DNA of 64,000 nucleotides from Pseudomonas fluorescens (GTDB lineage Bacteria; Pseudomonadota; Gammaproteobacteria; Pseudomonadales; Pseudomonadaceae): NCBI RefSeq assembly GCF_900215245.1, contig NZ_LT907842.1, positions 1 to 64,000 of the forward strand, read 5' to 3'. Shown piece by piece: positions 48,743 to 58,600 of this stretch (position 1 is its first letter; each line of letters starts with the position of its first letter). The notes under the pieces were generated by a model. It saw only the letters and a program-made list of their open reading frames with translations, ran no database searches and was not told where the DNA came from. The position numbers and the translations under genes were made by a program.

Positions 48743-49084
48743 GGCGATACCTTCAGGAAAAGTGGTCGGTAGCGCGTGGAACCACTGCCGGGGGTGGCAT
48801 GGTAGACCGGTTGGCACAGAAAGGGGGGCTTTCGGTCAAAAGCAGACGGTCGTGACCTGTTGCCTCTAACGCTTGGCAGAGCTCGACCAATCGCTGCAGA
48901 TGATCAGCGCTGGCGTTCAAACCAATAGCAAACATTGGGGTCAGCCCCCCCCTTATTCGAACTTAGCCAAACACCTTTCTGCCAACCGGCTTTTTCAAGC
49001 ATGGGTGTGACAGTGCAAGCATCACTAAAGACGTAAGCCGAGCGTAGGTTTTGGTCACCTTAAGGCTTATGTACTGGCCAGGCA
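48743..49084. other. intergenic stretch with a doubtful open frame
   Basis: 342 bases. A 60-codon minus-strand frame (48753-48935) contains FAIGLNASADHLQRLVELCQ, which looks protein-like, but it has no ribosome site and follows a run of seven G. It may be the tail of a decayed gene. Nothing else is recognisable. Confidence 0.4.
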
Positions 49085-49804
49085 TCAGAAGCGCTCATCG
49101 AATATTGCGGGCAAGGTAAGCTCCTTGACGAAGCTTGCTGAAGACAGGCTCAAGGCCATGCGTACTACCTGTACGACGTCATGCACAGGAATTGAGTTGC
49201 CTTCACCGCGCTGCTCGGCAAGCCCCCTCGGGGTGCTCATTGGATCTTCGGTATTCAGATAGCCCAAGTTTAAACAGGTCACGCCCAGGCGTTGCTGCCT
49301 GTACCCTTCGCGTAGAGCATCGGCGATACCCCGCAGGGCGAACTTGGAGGCTCCAAAGGTGACTTCTGAGCGTCCACTTTGCGGCAAGCCAGAAGTCGAG
49401 CCGGTCAATATGATCCTTGGGCGAGCACTTCTGAGCAGAACGGGAAGCAGCCGCTTTATCAGCACGATGGTCGAAGTGATATTGCAGCTGACGATAGCCT
49501 CCACTTGGTCGTCGCTGTCGGCGAGGAAGTTGTAGGCGGGATCAAAGGCAAACGCCTCCCATATTCCTAAGTTGTAGATCAGGGTATCAAGCCCGCCCTC
49601 CACCACGGCCTGCTCGATTATCCGAGCAGCCTTTACGGGTTCACCAAGGTCTGCTTCCACCCAATTCACAACGACGCCGGGGTTATGCGTAAGGTCTTGG
49701 GGGCGGGTACGAGAGACACCAATTAACGTGTCCCCATGCTCGCCCAACCCGTCAATCAGGGCTCTGCCCAACCCCTTGCTTGCCCCGACTACCATGGTTT
49801 TCAT
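49085..49804 (-). CDS. SDR family protein lacking the catalytic Tyr
   Basis: 239 residues from the ATG at 49804 (MKTMVVGASKGLGRALIDGL) behind AAGGAGACAATA. Nucleotide-binding motif GASKGLGRALIDGL, then LIYNLGIWEAF in place of NNAG, Ser in ILTGSTSGLPQSG, and VTFGASKFALRGIADALREG. The usual YxxxK reads FxxxK here, so the catalytic Tyr is Phe. The fold looks intact and NAD(P) binding is plausible, but classic reductase chemistry may be lost. It stands alone with no partner gene. Confidence 0.85.
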   Translation of the reverse strand: MKTMVVGASKGLGRALIDGLGEHGDTLIGVSRTRPQDLTHNPGVVVNWVEADLGEPVKAARIIEQAVVEGGLDTLIYNLGIWEAFAFDPAYNFLADSDDQVEAIVSCNITSTIVLIKRLLPVLLRSARPRIILTGSTSGLPQSGRSEVTFGASKFALRGIADALREGYRQQRLGVTCLNLGYLNTEDPMSTPRGLAEQRGEGNSIPVHDVVQVVRMALSLSSASFVKELTLPAIFDERF

Positions 49805-50147
49805 TATTGTCTCCTTGACCTGAATGCTGACCGCGCGGCGTGTATGCAAGCAGACGATTCATGGCTTAGCAACAAAGAGACTATTACCTGATGTTCGTAG
49901 GAAAAAGCTGACGGTTATTTTGGTTGGGCGACGGCGGATGGAGAGCGACCGCGCGCTAAATGGCCGAAAGCTGTGAATCGTGACTGGCTGCTTTCGGCCA
50001 ACTGCGGACAATGACCTAATCGTTGAGAGCAGCCCATCGCCGCTCAAGGTCGCGCGCTCGCTGGTGGACCTTGAACAAACCGACGGGATCAGACGCGAAC
50101 ACTTGGCCGAGGGGCTGCAATATCGGCCAACAATGCGCCACCCCGTT
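49805..50147. other. non-coding stretch with a 10-base-arm hairpin
   Basis: 343 bases. GGCCGAAAGC at 49962-49971 and GCTTTCGGCC at 49990-49999 are perfect inverted arms around 18 bases. Sequences with this GGCCGAAAGC/GCTTTCGGCC core feel familiar from pseudomonad intergenic DNA. The long frames on either strand here have Arg/Ser-rich translations typical of non-coding DNA. No gene called. Confidence 0.45.
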
Positions 50148-51362
50148 TCAACCCTTGGTAAGATCAACCAACGGCGTCTGCCGCACCTCAGTCTCCCGCC
50201 CATCCTGAATCTCGCTAACCTGCTTCAAGGCTCTATCCACCGCCGCCTTATCCGCCAACACGCTATAGCTGATGCGGAACTGCTTGTGTTCCTTGGGCCC
50301 AATGGTAGGGACGAGATTCAGTGGCCGCTGATAACGGCGGTTGTAGGAAAAACTCGTCCCCGGCTCCAGCCCTGTGACATAGCCCTGGCCTTCGGTGTCG
50401 GTGTTTTTCCACAGGGAAAACACGGGCAGTGTCTGGGTATTGAAGCCGACCGAAACGCCCAGGCTGCCGGCCTTGTTATGCAACACGGTTAACGTATCGC
50501 CCTTGGCATCGGCATACGGCACCACGTTGTACACCGTTTCGTCGTAGTCCCTGGTCGGTGCGCGGTAGGTTTGCCAGTCGGGCAGATCGTCCTTGGCCTT
50601 ATCGTTGAACGGCGACACCTGTTTCACCGGCGCGACGAAACGAGCGCCCTGCTCCAGGAACGGGGTGCTGAAGTTGCTGTGATACAGCGCCTGGTATTCC
50701 TTCGGATAGTCGCCGTTGTTGGTCAGCGTGTCGTTGAGGGCGAACACAACGCTGCCGGGTTCGGTCACCAGTTCGGTCGCGACCGAGAAGTCGACCTTTT
50801 TAAACGCCTGCTCTTTGAGCTCGCCGCGCAGGGTAATGGCGTACGGTGGTTTTTCATCGATATGCAGCGTGACTTTATTCGCAGGAATGTTGGCGGCTCG
50901 ACCGTGCAGGGTCAGCAGTTCGCCGTTGTCGATGCCGGGGTGGCCGACCCATTCGTATCCGCAGCGGGTGACCAGCTCATTGAAACCTTCCAACCAGCCC
51001 AGACCACCACGGCCATTGAGTTCGATAAAAGACGGATTGACCACTTCCTTGACCGGCGAATCCCAGCCCATGCGTACATTGCCAACTGAGGCCTGCAAGA
51101 CGTTCATTCCGCGAGTCGGCACTACCGAGAGTTTCATCGTGCCGTTATCGATGTCGACGATGCTGACGCCCTCCTGCCGACCGCCGTGCAAGGTGCGCAA
51201 GGTAACGCTGAAGGGTTTGTCGGTTTTTATTCCGAGGTGCTGACTGGTGATTTGCCAGCTCTGGGCGGCTTTGTCAGTGTCGAGCAGAACGTAATCCCAG
51301 GCCATGGCGTGGGAGGCAGCGGACAGTGCGCTGATGGCAACAAAAAGTTTGAGCGGGGTCAT
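50148..51362 (-). CDS. exported aldose 1-epimerase-like protein (DUF4432 family)
   Basis: 404 residues. An N-terminal signal peptide (LKLFVAISALSAASHAMA) indicates export. The galactose-mutarotase-like beta-sandwich follows: KLSVVPTRGMNVLQASVGNV, GWLEGFNELVTRCGYEWVGH, LHGRAANIPANKVTLHID, YHSNFSTPFLEQGARFVAPV and VTGLEPGTSFSYNRRYQRPL. DUF4432 proteins have the mutarotase fold and presumably act on a sugar or sugar acid. The reaction is not known. Here it is periplasmic and a single-gene unit. Confidence 0.88.
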   Translation of the reverse strand: MTPLKLFVAISALSAASHAMAWDYVLLDTDKAAQSWQITSQHLGIKTDKPFSVTLRTLHGGRQEGVSIVDIDNGTMKLSVVPTRGMNVLQASVGNVRMGWDSPVKEVVNPSFIELNGRGGLGWLEGFNELVTRCGYEWVGHPGIDNGELLTLHGRAANIPANKVTLHIDEKPPYAITLRGELKEQAFKKVDFSVATELVTEPGSVVFALNDTLTNNGDYPKEYQALYHSNFSTPFLEQGARFVAPVKQVSPFNDKAKDDLPDWQTYRAPTRDYDETVYNVVPYADAKGDTLTVLHNKAGSLGVSVGFNTQTLPVFSLWKNTDTEGQGYVTGLEPGTSFSYNRRYQRPLNLVPTIGPKEHKQFRISYSVLADKAAVDRALKQVSEIQDGRETEVRQTPLVDLTKG

Positions 51363-51779
51363 GGCGGCAGCCTTTCTTGGAGTTGTGCCATTTTTATAAA
51401 CAAGATGAAACGTTTCAGCAAGCTAAAAAGATAGACACGGTGATGTCGCTGATCGCCCATTTCTGCATTCTGTGACCGGCTAAAATCGCCCCTAAGCTGC
51501 GCTTCGCGAAAGGCAGCAACCGGCCAAAACCGACCCCTCGCATCAGACTGCTTTCAACCGAGGCTGTGTGAAAATGCAGACGCCAAATCCGGGAATCAGG
51601 GATCAGAACACGCTTACTAAACATCGTCCGACCCACAGAGGGCGCTTTCCAACCGGAAAATAAAGGCATCCTTTTTTCTACAACGATGGCCCCCTCATTA
51701 CCCGTCACATTGGATCTTTCTTTATCTAACAGCCGCTCTAGACTGGCGCCAACCCCCCTGGCCACTCGGAAAGCCCCCC
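51363..51779. other. non-coding stretch, possible insertion-element remnant
   Basis: 417 bases without a convincing gene. AGGCTGTGTGAAAATGC near 51565 resembles the terminal sequence of IS5-like elements, and CGAAAGGCAGCAACCGGCCAA lies beside it (near 51508). The minus-strand frame through it shows no protein-like pattern. No transposase is visible, so at most an end fragment remains. Confidence 0.35.
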
Positions 51780-52325
51780 ATGACTGCCGACGACTTCGAC
51801 TGCCAACCCGATCTGCGCGGTAGCAGCCTGAGGCTTAAACCTCTGGCAGACAGTGATCTTGAAGGTATGTTTAAGGCAGCGGCTGATCCACACATCTGGG
51901 CCGGCCATCCCGCCAGGGATCGCTATAAACGCGATGTGTTCGAGGCGTACTTCGCCTCTCTACTCGCCACGAAGAAGGCGCTCGCGGTCGTTGATATTGC
52001 CTGCGGGGATATCGTTGGCACATCAAGCTACTACACGCCGCCGGATCTACCGAACAGCATTGCCATCGGCTTTACCTTTCTGGTGCGTGCGAAGTGGGGT
52101 GGCGATGCCAACCGCGAGCTTAAGCAGTTGATGCTGGCGCATGCATTCAGAGCTTACGACAGCGTCTATTTCCACATAGCGCCTACGAACATTCGTTCGC
52201 AAACGGCCATACTGAAGTTGGGCGCGGTGCATTTGTATGACGCCGAACTGAAAATAGCCGCCGCGCCGGCCTTGGCGAGGTGTTACGGGTTGACGCGCGC
52301 TCACTGGCAGACGTTGCCGGGGTAA
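51780..52325 (+). CDS. GNAT family acetyltransferase, RimJ/RimL-like
   Basis: 181 residues. LRGSSLRLKPLADSDLEGMF at the start and SIAIGFTFLVRAKWGGDANR, where the acetyl-CoA loop lies, then YFHIAPTNIRSQTAILKLGA: the Asn-x-x-S-x-x-A-x-x-K-L-G helix is the signature of the RimJ/RimL branch. These acetylate N-termini of proteins or small amines. It stands alone before an AraC regulator on the same strand, 123 bases away. Confidence 0.87.
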   Translation: MTADDFDCQPDLRGSSLRLKPLADSDLEGMFKAAADPHIWAGHPARDRYKRDVFEAYFASLLATKKALAVVDIACGDIVGTSSYYTPPDLPNSIAIGFTFLVRAKWGGDANRELKQLMLAHAFRAYDSVYFHIAPTNIRSQTAILKLGAVHLYDAELKIAAAPALARCYGLTRAHWQTLPG

Positions 52326-52448
52326 AAAGCGCGGTCACTTATCGATGCAAGGCCCACCCCAACACCCACGTTGAGCAAACCCGGCTAGGCAGGCTCCCGT
52401 CGCGATCGTCGACTCTATTGCCGACCCCACTTCCAGGAGCTTGTCCCA

Positions 52449-53318
52449 GTGTTCGACACGCCGATCAACGTCGCTTACACGAAGCGCTTCAACGCCGTAC
52501 TCACCCACATCGATGAGAATCTCGAAGGTGACCTGTCGCTGAAGACGTTGAGCCAGGTGGCGAATTTTTCGACGTTTCACTTCCATCGCCAATTCACCGC
52601 GTTCGTCGGCGTGCCGGTTTCACGTTATGTGCAACTCATGCGACTACGACGCGCGGCCCACCGCTTGGCTGCCGCTGCGGATCATTCGGTACTGGAGGCG
52701 GCACTCGGTGCCGGTTTCGACAGTCCCGAGGCATTTTGCAGGGCGTTCAAGCGAGCGGTCGGTATGACGCCGAGTGCGTTCCGGAAGGCGCCGAACTGGC
52801 AGGTCTGGCATGCGGTGTTCGCCATCCCTCACTTTTCCAGGACTGTCATCATGCAAGTACGAATCGTCGAAGTCCCCGAAGTCCGCGTCGCAGCGCTTGA
52901 ACATTGCGGCTCCCCCAGGCTTGTCAGTGAGAGCGTGCGCAGGTTCATCCAGTGGCGCATGCAGAGCGGGCAGTCGCCGGTGGCATCGAGTCGCAGCTTT
53001 GGCATCCCTTACGGCAACCCCGACACCACGCCAGCAGACGCATTCCGCTTCGCCATTTGCGGCGAGATTCACGAGGCGGTACTACCGAATGCGTTCGGCG
53101 TGCACGAACGGCTCATGGCTGGCGGACGCTACGTCGTCGTGCGGCACGTGGGGTCGCCGGACCACATCGGCGAAGCGATCTATCCGATCTACCGCGATTG
53201 GCTGCCTGCCAGTGGTGAAGAACTGCGTGATCAGCCACTGTTCTTCCACTACCTGAGCGTGTATCCGCCCACACCGCAAGACCGATGGGAAACCGATGTG
53301 TATGTTCCGTTGCGGTAA
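52449..53318 (+). CDS. AraC family regulator with GyrI-like ligand-binding domain
   Basis: 289 residues from a GTG at 52449 behind AGGAGCTTGTCCCA. The AraC DNA-binding domain is N-terminal (about 8-110): LSLKTLSQVANFSTFHFHRQ and ALGAGFDSPEAFCRAFKRAV are its two HTH motifs. The C-terminal half (about 135-289, VRIVEVPEVRVAALEHCGSP onward) is a GyrI-like effector-binding domain, which binds hydrophobic cationic drugs in relatives such as Rob and SbmC. A role in multidrug or stress response is likely by family. Targets are unknown. Confidence 0.9.
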   Translation: MFDTPINVAYTKRFNAVLTHIDENLEGDLSLKTLSQVANFSTFHFHRQFTAFVGVPVSRYVQLMRLRRAAHRLAAAADHSVLEAALGAGFDSPEAFCRAFKRAVGMTPSAFRKAPNWQVWHAVFAIPHFSRTVIMQVRIVEVPEVRVAALEHCGSPRLVSESVRRFIQWRMQSGQSPVASSRSFGIPYGNPDTTPADAFRFAICGEIHEAVLPNAFGVHERLMAGGRYVVVRHVGSPDHIGEAIYPIYRDWLPASGEELRDQPLFFHYLSVYPPTPQDRWETDVYVPLR

Positions 53319-53401
53319 GGGGGCGAAGAACACGTCACCCGGGTCGGGTGCCTTGCACAGGACGTTTTGCCTTTGTAGGATCCTGCTAACACCCACCGTC
53401 A

Positions 53402-53632
53402 ATGGGGGCCACATTGGACAGTGCAATAAGACCGGACATTGAGCGGGCTGCCTACGATGAGTTCCTGGCGCTTTGGGACAGAGGTGAATTCAACAACCAG
53501 CGGTTGGGTCAGGCGTTCTACAACCACTTCCGACTGCATCGCCTCAGTGACCAGACGAGGCTGAACGGTCTGTATGAATCTCACGGCAACAAAGCCCTGA
53601 GTGCAATTTCTGAAATCTTTCAGATCAGCTGA
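53402..53632 (+). CDS. small hypothetical protein
   Basis: 76 residues (MGATLDSAIRPDIERAAYDE ... LSAISEIFQIS), helical, soluble. The composition is protein-like, for example RGEFNNQRLGQAFYNHFRLH. No clear ribosome site before the ATG, and no domain recognised. It lies between the AraC regulator and a GNAT gene. Confidence 0.6.
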   Translation: MGATLDSAIRPDIERAAYDEFLALWDRGEFNNQRLGQAFYNHFRLHRLSDQTRLNGLYESHGNKALSAISEIFQIS

Positions 53633-53710
53633 CAAGCTGTGAAAACGCTGACGTCAAATCAGCGTTTTGCTGCTCATAAAAAAATCGCGGAAATTTGAAG
53701 TCGACGTTGA

Positions 53711-54169
53711 CTATAAACGCCGTGACATAAGGTATTGCGCTTTCCCCCACGCCTCAAAGCGCTCCACGACGTTCCAGCCAAGCTTGGTGTAGTAATCGCT
53801 CTGGCTGTGGGTGTGCAAGTACAAGGCCGTGAACCCAGCGTCCCTTGCATGAACACAGATGCCTTCGATCAACTGCGCGGCGAGCCCTCTCTTTCGAGCT
53901 TCAGGTGTGACGAACACACACGCAAGCCACGGGCCTAGATCCGGCCGCTCGGGCAGGTCGTTTTCTGCAAGCGTAGCGCCACCCAGCAACTGGTCTTGTT
54001 CCGTTGCGATCAGACACTTCCAACGGCCATCACGCTGCCCATCAAAGAACTCGTGTTGCCAACTCGACAGCGATTGCTGCGCAAATTCATAACTGAATTC
54101 CCGATAAAGCCATTCGGCCATAACGTCGCACTTGTCCATTTGTTTATCGAGCCAATCCACCCTTAGCAT
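53711..54169 (-). CDS. GNAT family N-acetyltransferase
   Basis: 152 residues, ATG at 54169 behind AAGGAGCGTTACAG. Strand 4 GPWLACVFVTPEARKRGLAA, acetyl-CoA loop RKRGLAAQLIEGICVHARDA, then YLHTHSQSDYYTKLGWNVVE with the C-terminal Tyr. It probably acetylates a small amine. The substrate cannot be told. Single gene. Confidence 0.88.
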   Translation of the reverse strand: MLRVDWLDKQMDKCDVMAEWLYREFSYEFAQQSLSSWQHEFFDGQRDGRWKCLIATEQDQLLGGATLAENDLPERPDLGPWLACVFVTPEARKRGLAAQLIEGICVHARDAGFTALYLHTHSQSDYYTKLGWNVVERFEAWGKAQYLMSRRL

Positions 54170-54229
54170 CTGTAACGCTCCTTTGGATCATCTAACCTTT
54201 CGACCACCGAGACAGCGCCGGCGATAACG

Positions 54230-54973
54230 CTACTCCTGCCCCACTCTACGCATCAGCGCCCCAAACAACTCCCCACGCGGCCTCTCACTCAGCGCAATCC
54301 CAGCATCCTCAAACCACTTTTGCCCCGCCTCCGGATGCGGCCCGCTCAACACCACCACGCCCTTCTCATACGTATACCGCGCCGCCGCCACATCACCGTT
54401 GCGGTAGGTCGCAATGGTTGTGTAAGGCGATGCCCCATGCGCTTTGGGAAAGTACGGCCCGTCCTGATAAAACACACGGTCGGGCTTCCCTTCCCACACC
54501 ACCCGCACCGCCGCATCCTCAATGCCCGCTACTTCAAACCCAGGCCTGCCGGCTTCAGAATCCAGGTCCTGGGGTATCAGGCCAAGGTTGCTGTTATCCG
54601 CCAGGTACGCGCCCATGCACAGCCCCAAATAGCGCCCGCCCTTGGCGACGTAGTCGCGAATGGCGTCAGCGCGCGCCTTACCCAGGCTGTCGAGGGCCGC
54701 GGGGATATCCTGGCCGCCGCCCGGCTGCACATAGAGGTCATAGCGCGCCAGGGTGTGGGGCGTGATGTCGATGGGTTCATCCGCGCCCACGAAGTCGATC
54801 TGATAGTTCGGGCTGAGCCGCTGCAATGCGCTTTTCACGCTCTCGGAACAGTCGTCGCAGCCGGCCGGGCCACGGTAGATGGCGACATGGGTGATCGGCG
54901 TAGCGGCGTGGACGAACGACGCTTGCAGGGTGGCAAACGCAAACAGCACAGCGGCGGTGACAGGCAGGCGCAT
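54230..54973 (-). CDS. exported BPL_N-domain glutamine-amidotransferase-like protein
   Basis: 247 residues. Signal peptide RLPVTAAVLFAFATLQASFV; then a class I amidotransferase-like fold: HVAIYRGPAGCDDCSESVKS, YDLYVQPGGGQDIPAALDSL, and GGRYLGLCMGAYLADNSNLG with Cys at the nucleophile elbow, plus LSGPHPEAGQKWFEDAG near the end. It matches the N-terminal domain family of biotin-protein-ligase-like proteins (BPL_N). Periplasmic location is inferred from the signal. The substrate is unknown. Confidence 0.85.
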   Translation of the reverse strand: MRLPVTAAVLFAFATLQASFVHAATPITHVAIYRGPAGCDDCSESVKSALQRLSPNYQIDFVGADEPIDITPHTLARYDLYVQPGGGQDIPAALDSLGKARADAIRDYVAKGGRYLGLCMGAYLADNSNLGLIPQDLDSEAGRPGFEVAGIEDAAVRVVWEGKPDRVFYQDGPYFPKAHGASPYTTIATYRNGDVAAARYTYEKGVVVLSGPHPEAGQKWFEDAGIALSERPRGELFGALMRRVGQE

Positions 54974-55105
54974 GGGCGTGGGCTCGTTAAACAGGGTTGA
55001 TCCAGGTTGTACCCGTCAGAGCGTATATCGAATGCCGTTTTGAATACGTTAACAGTTGTAAATCGGCTACTGTCGCGTGTACCCACATCCGCCAGAGGGC
55101 AAGCA

Positions 55106-55561
55106 ATGGACCTGAAATTCAGCCACGTCGACGTGCTGGTCAACAACCTTGAGGAGACATGCGCGTATTACGCGAAGATCCTCAACGCCAACATCTCCAG
55201 CACCCAGGTGTGGGAGCGCGGCGGCCTGCATGTGCGTTTTGCGATTGCGTTGATGGGCCAGGAGCGTTTCATGTTGGTACAGCCATTGGCAGGCAACTTG
55301 CGCGAGCTGTTGGACGCCCACGGCGAAGGGATGATTTATCGGCATTGCTACACCACGCCGGACATCGAGGTGGCCTATACCGAATTGGCCGCTTGCGGCG
55401 TGCAGCCGGAGGATGAAAACGGCCGGCCATTGACACTTGAGGACCTGCGTTCGCCCTCCGGCAAACGCATTATCTGGTTGCCCAAGCGCTTCGGGCATTT
55501 CTCTATCGAGATCCTGGAGGCGCAGGCGTTGGAGGCCTTTATCGAGGCGGCGTTTGCGTGA
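55106..55561 (+). CDS. VOC (glyoxalase/bleomycin resistance) family protein
   Basis: 151 residues from the ATG at 55106 (MDLKFSHVDVLVNNLEETCA) behind AGAGGGCAAGCA. Two beta-alpha-beta-beta-beta halves: one starts with HVDVLVNNLEETCAYYAKIL, the other with HCYTTPDIEVAYTELAACGV, and IIWLPKRFGHFSIEILEAQA ends with the metal-ligand-like Glu. VOC proteins include dioxygenases, glyoxalases and antibiotic-binding proteins. The specific role is unknown. It converges on the giant toxin-like gene. Confidence 0.87.
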   Translation: MDLKFSHVDVLVNNLEETCAYYAKILNANISSTQVWERGGLHVRFAIALMGQERFMLVQPLAGNLRELLDAHGEGMIYRHCYTTPDIEVAYTELAACGVQPEDENGRPLTLEDLRSPSGKRIIWLPKRFGHFSIEILEAQALEAFIEAAFA

Positions 55562-55608
55562 GCGGCGCGTTGGCCCTGCAGCGCGCAGGGCCAACGTGAT
55601 TCGTGGGA

Positions 55609-58600
55609 TTAGAAGGCCGGCAACATGCCCTTCTGTCTCTTCAGGGCGAAGATCAATTGCCCAAGGTTTGAGAAGCGTGCCGTTTTCAAATCGTCCCAAC
55701 GCTCAATAAACAACTGCCCATCAGCGTCAACTTTAATCGGCGTGGAAATAATTTCGCCACTGCGGGAACGGTGCAGCAGGTTGGATTGACCCGATGAAAT
55801 GCGCTCAATCAGAAAATCGCCGCTCTCTCTGAGCCGCGAACGCTGCCGCGCCTTGGTGGGAATAACAGACATGTGCAGTTCCGTTTTAAGCGCTTCGACC
55901 AAGTCCTCTACCAGTAAGTAACGCCTGTCTCGCAACGATGGCCATTGCTCAATGTAAAACTGGCCCGCATTGTCCATCTTGATCGGATGAGAAAGGATTT
56001 GGCCGTTTTCGGCACGACGGACCAACGTGGCCTGGCTCACAGCAGGCCGCTCGATCAGGAAGTCGCCGACATTTTTCAGCCGTTCGCTTGGCTGAGTCTT
56101 GTCGGAGGCGGCCGTCAAAGGGACATCGGCCTTAAGGGCTTCGCTCACTTCGTCAATGCGCAAGAAACGCTGATCTTTCAATTGTGGCCAATGCTCAACA
56201 AAGAACTGGCCTTTTTCGTCAATGTGAATGGGCGTGACGACAATCTCCCCAGTGCTGGCACGGTGCAGCACATTGGCCTGGGTCGATGACGGCTGCTCAA
56301 TCAGGAAGTCGTCAATATTTCTCAGCCAGGTGCGATCAATTTGGGCACTGGGCCGAGGTACAGCTTTGCCGGCAATCCCGACGTCTATTTTGAAGTCACT
56401 GCGTAACGCTATGCGACCGGGGCTGCGTATCCCACCGTCGAGGATTTCCCATCCGCCCGGATGCAACGCGCGTGCGTGGCTGGGGGCTACGTCGCGCACC
56501 GTCAAGCTGACGGCATCCTGCAATTGCGCGATACCTGGCACGCCATGGAACATATCGGCATGGCTGTCCCCCATGAGTGCGACCCATTTATGCGCGCCAA
56601 ATGTCGCCTGGTCCGCCTTGATCACTTCATTGGCGAAATAGCTGAACAGGGTATGGCGGGCGTTCAATGCGGACATGTCTTTGACGTGATAACTGGCCGT
56701 ACAATCGAGCGCTCGAATTCGCAGCCCGGCCTTATTCGCCGCCTCGATGACGTGGGTGTAAGTGTCGTTGCCCGAATAACCCGGCATATGGCCAACATCT
56801 TGCGCACGCAAATAGCGCCGCAGGTTCTCGGGCATTTTCGCCGTTTCATAAAAAGCCTCCAATTCGGCTTGATGCAGATCGGTGAGCAGGTGCTCCACGT
56901 ACAGTGTTTTGACACCCTGGGTTTTCAACCACCTCATGTGTTTGATCAGCGCTCGCTTGCTCGCCCGGTGAGCATGACTTTCGCTGAAGATAAGTCCCCA
57001 TTTCCGTTTATACAGCCGCTCGATAAACGCCTCTTCACTCGTCGCAGTAGCCAAGTCGGTGAAGCTGGGGCGCGCCGACGGTGTGTAAGCGGCCAAGGCC
57101 TCTTGAGCGGTTTTTTCCAGGCGATCACGGGTGATCCTGAAGGCTTCGAACGCCTCTGCCTGAGGGCCTGCGCCTTGTTGACCGTAGCGAGAGTCCAAGG
57201 CGCGGTGCGAATGCACCATAAGGTCGAGGTTTTCTTTATGGGCCGCGGGCAGATCAAACGCCGTGTAATGGGACGGTGAGCGAGGTGCTTGCACGGGCGT
57301 TGAAGGCCCGGCGGCGGGCAACGTGTGTGCATCGGGGGCCATGGTCAGCCTGTAGTCGCCCCTGGACAGCGCGGCAGCGGACGTATCGCGCTGAATGCCC
57401 ACCGCCTGGCCTGGCGCAACGTCATCCACCCGCAGGGCGATGACGTTTTGCAGATCAGCCAGGCCAGGCACCTCGGCAATGCTGCCAATGCGATTGTGAT
57501 CAACCAGGGCGATCCAGCCGTCATCGGTGCTGTTCGTGCCGATAGCTTTGTGGGAATAAAAGTTTCTGTACTTGCTGCTGCGCGGGATAAACCGTTCGCC
57601 GCCCGAGAGTTCCAGCACATGCTCCATATGATAGGAACTCGAAGCATCCACACCTTCGATCGCAACCTTGTGCTTGTGCGCTGCCAGCAGCAACTTGCGG
57701 TAGGTGAATGGGGCATCCGGCCCCCAGCCCAAGGATCTGTCGACCCGGGCCAAATGGTCCTCGACACGCTTCAACGCGTAAGCGACATCGCCTTTGACGT
57801 CCCCGTTGATGATTTTAAGTTTGCTGCGAAACACATCCGCCGGCAGGTTCTCAACGTACACGCGCCTGAGCCCCTGCGTGGCCATCGCCGGCATTTGTTC
57901 GATCAGCAATTGCTTACTGGCGACGCAGGCGTTGGCGGCGCCGATGATCAGTCTCTGCTTGTGCTGGAACAGGGTGACGAGCGCGCCGGCAGGGCTGGCA
58001 TCCGCCGCCAGCACGGGCACGTCGGTGCGACTCGGGCGTGCGGGTGGAGCGGTGTAGAACGCGTCTGCATCCTCGGTCAGCTGTTTCACCTGAGCGGGAT
58101 AGCGGGCGAACCGCGCACGCAATTCGTCGCGGGTCGTTACGCGCACACCCTGCGCAATCGCGTCGTCCGGATAGCTGGCAAGGTTTCGCGCGAAGTCGGG
58201 GTCGAGTACCGCTCTGAAGTAGCGGCCTTGCCCAGCTGCAATCTCGTAGGCGGCGAGTGGCGGCTCCACCGCCTCCTGAAGGAGCTGATACTTCTTGCGC
58301 CCACCTGCCGAAAAACCGGAACGCACCCAGCGGCCGTTGGCATTCTGGTTGACCATACGCGAGGTTGACAGCATTTGCCCGGTGGCCGCGTCATAGCGAT
58401 ACAGCAGATGACGGCCCAGGGGGTCCGGTGTGCGCTTGACCCAGAAAGTCCTGGCGTCGAACAGCACTGACTTCATACCGGCAGGAATGCGTGGGTCAAC
58501 CTTGCTCACCAGCAGGGCTTCTTTGGCGGCTTTGAGCGCCGGCCTGATGGAAATGGTGTTGAACGGGGCTTTGAAGGCCGGGCGGAAGTCAAACAACACG

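Noticed and set aside
51415..51765. A 116-codon minus-strand frame
   Set aside because: No ribosome site, no protein-like pattern, and it crosses what looks like an insertion-element end.
57325..58368. A 347-codon plus-strand open frame inside the toxin-like gene
   Set aside because: It is antisense to a continuous 2071-codon frame whose translation has internal homology and plausible domains. The antisense product has none.
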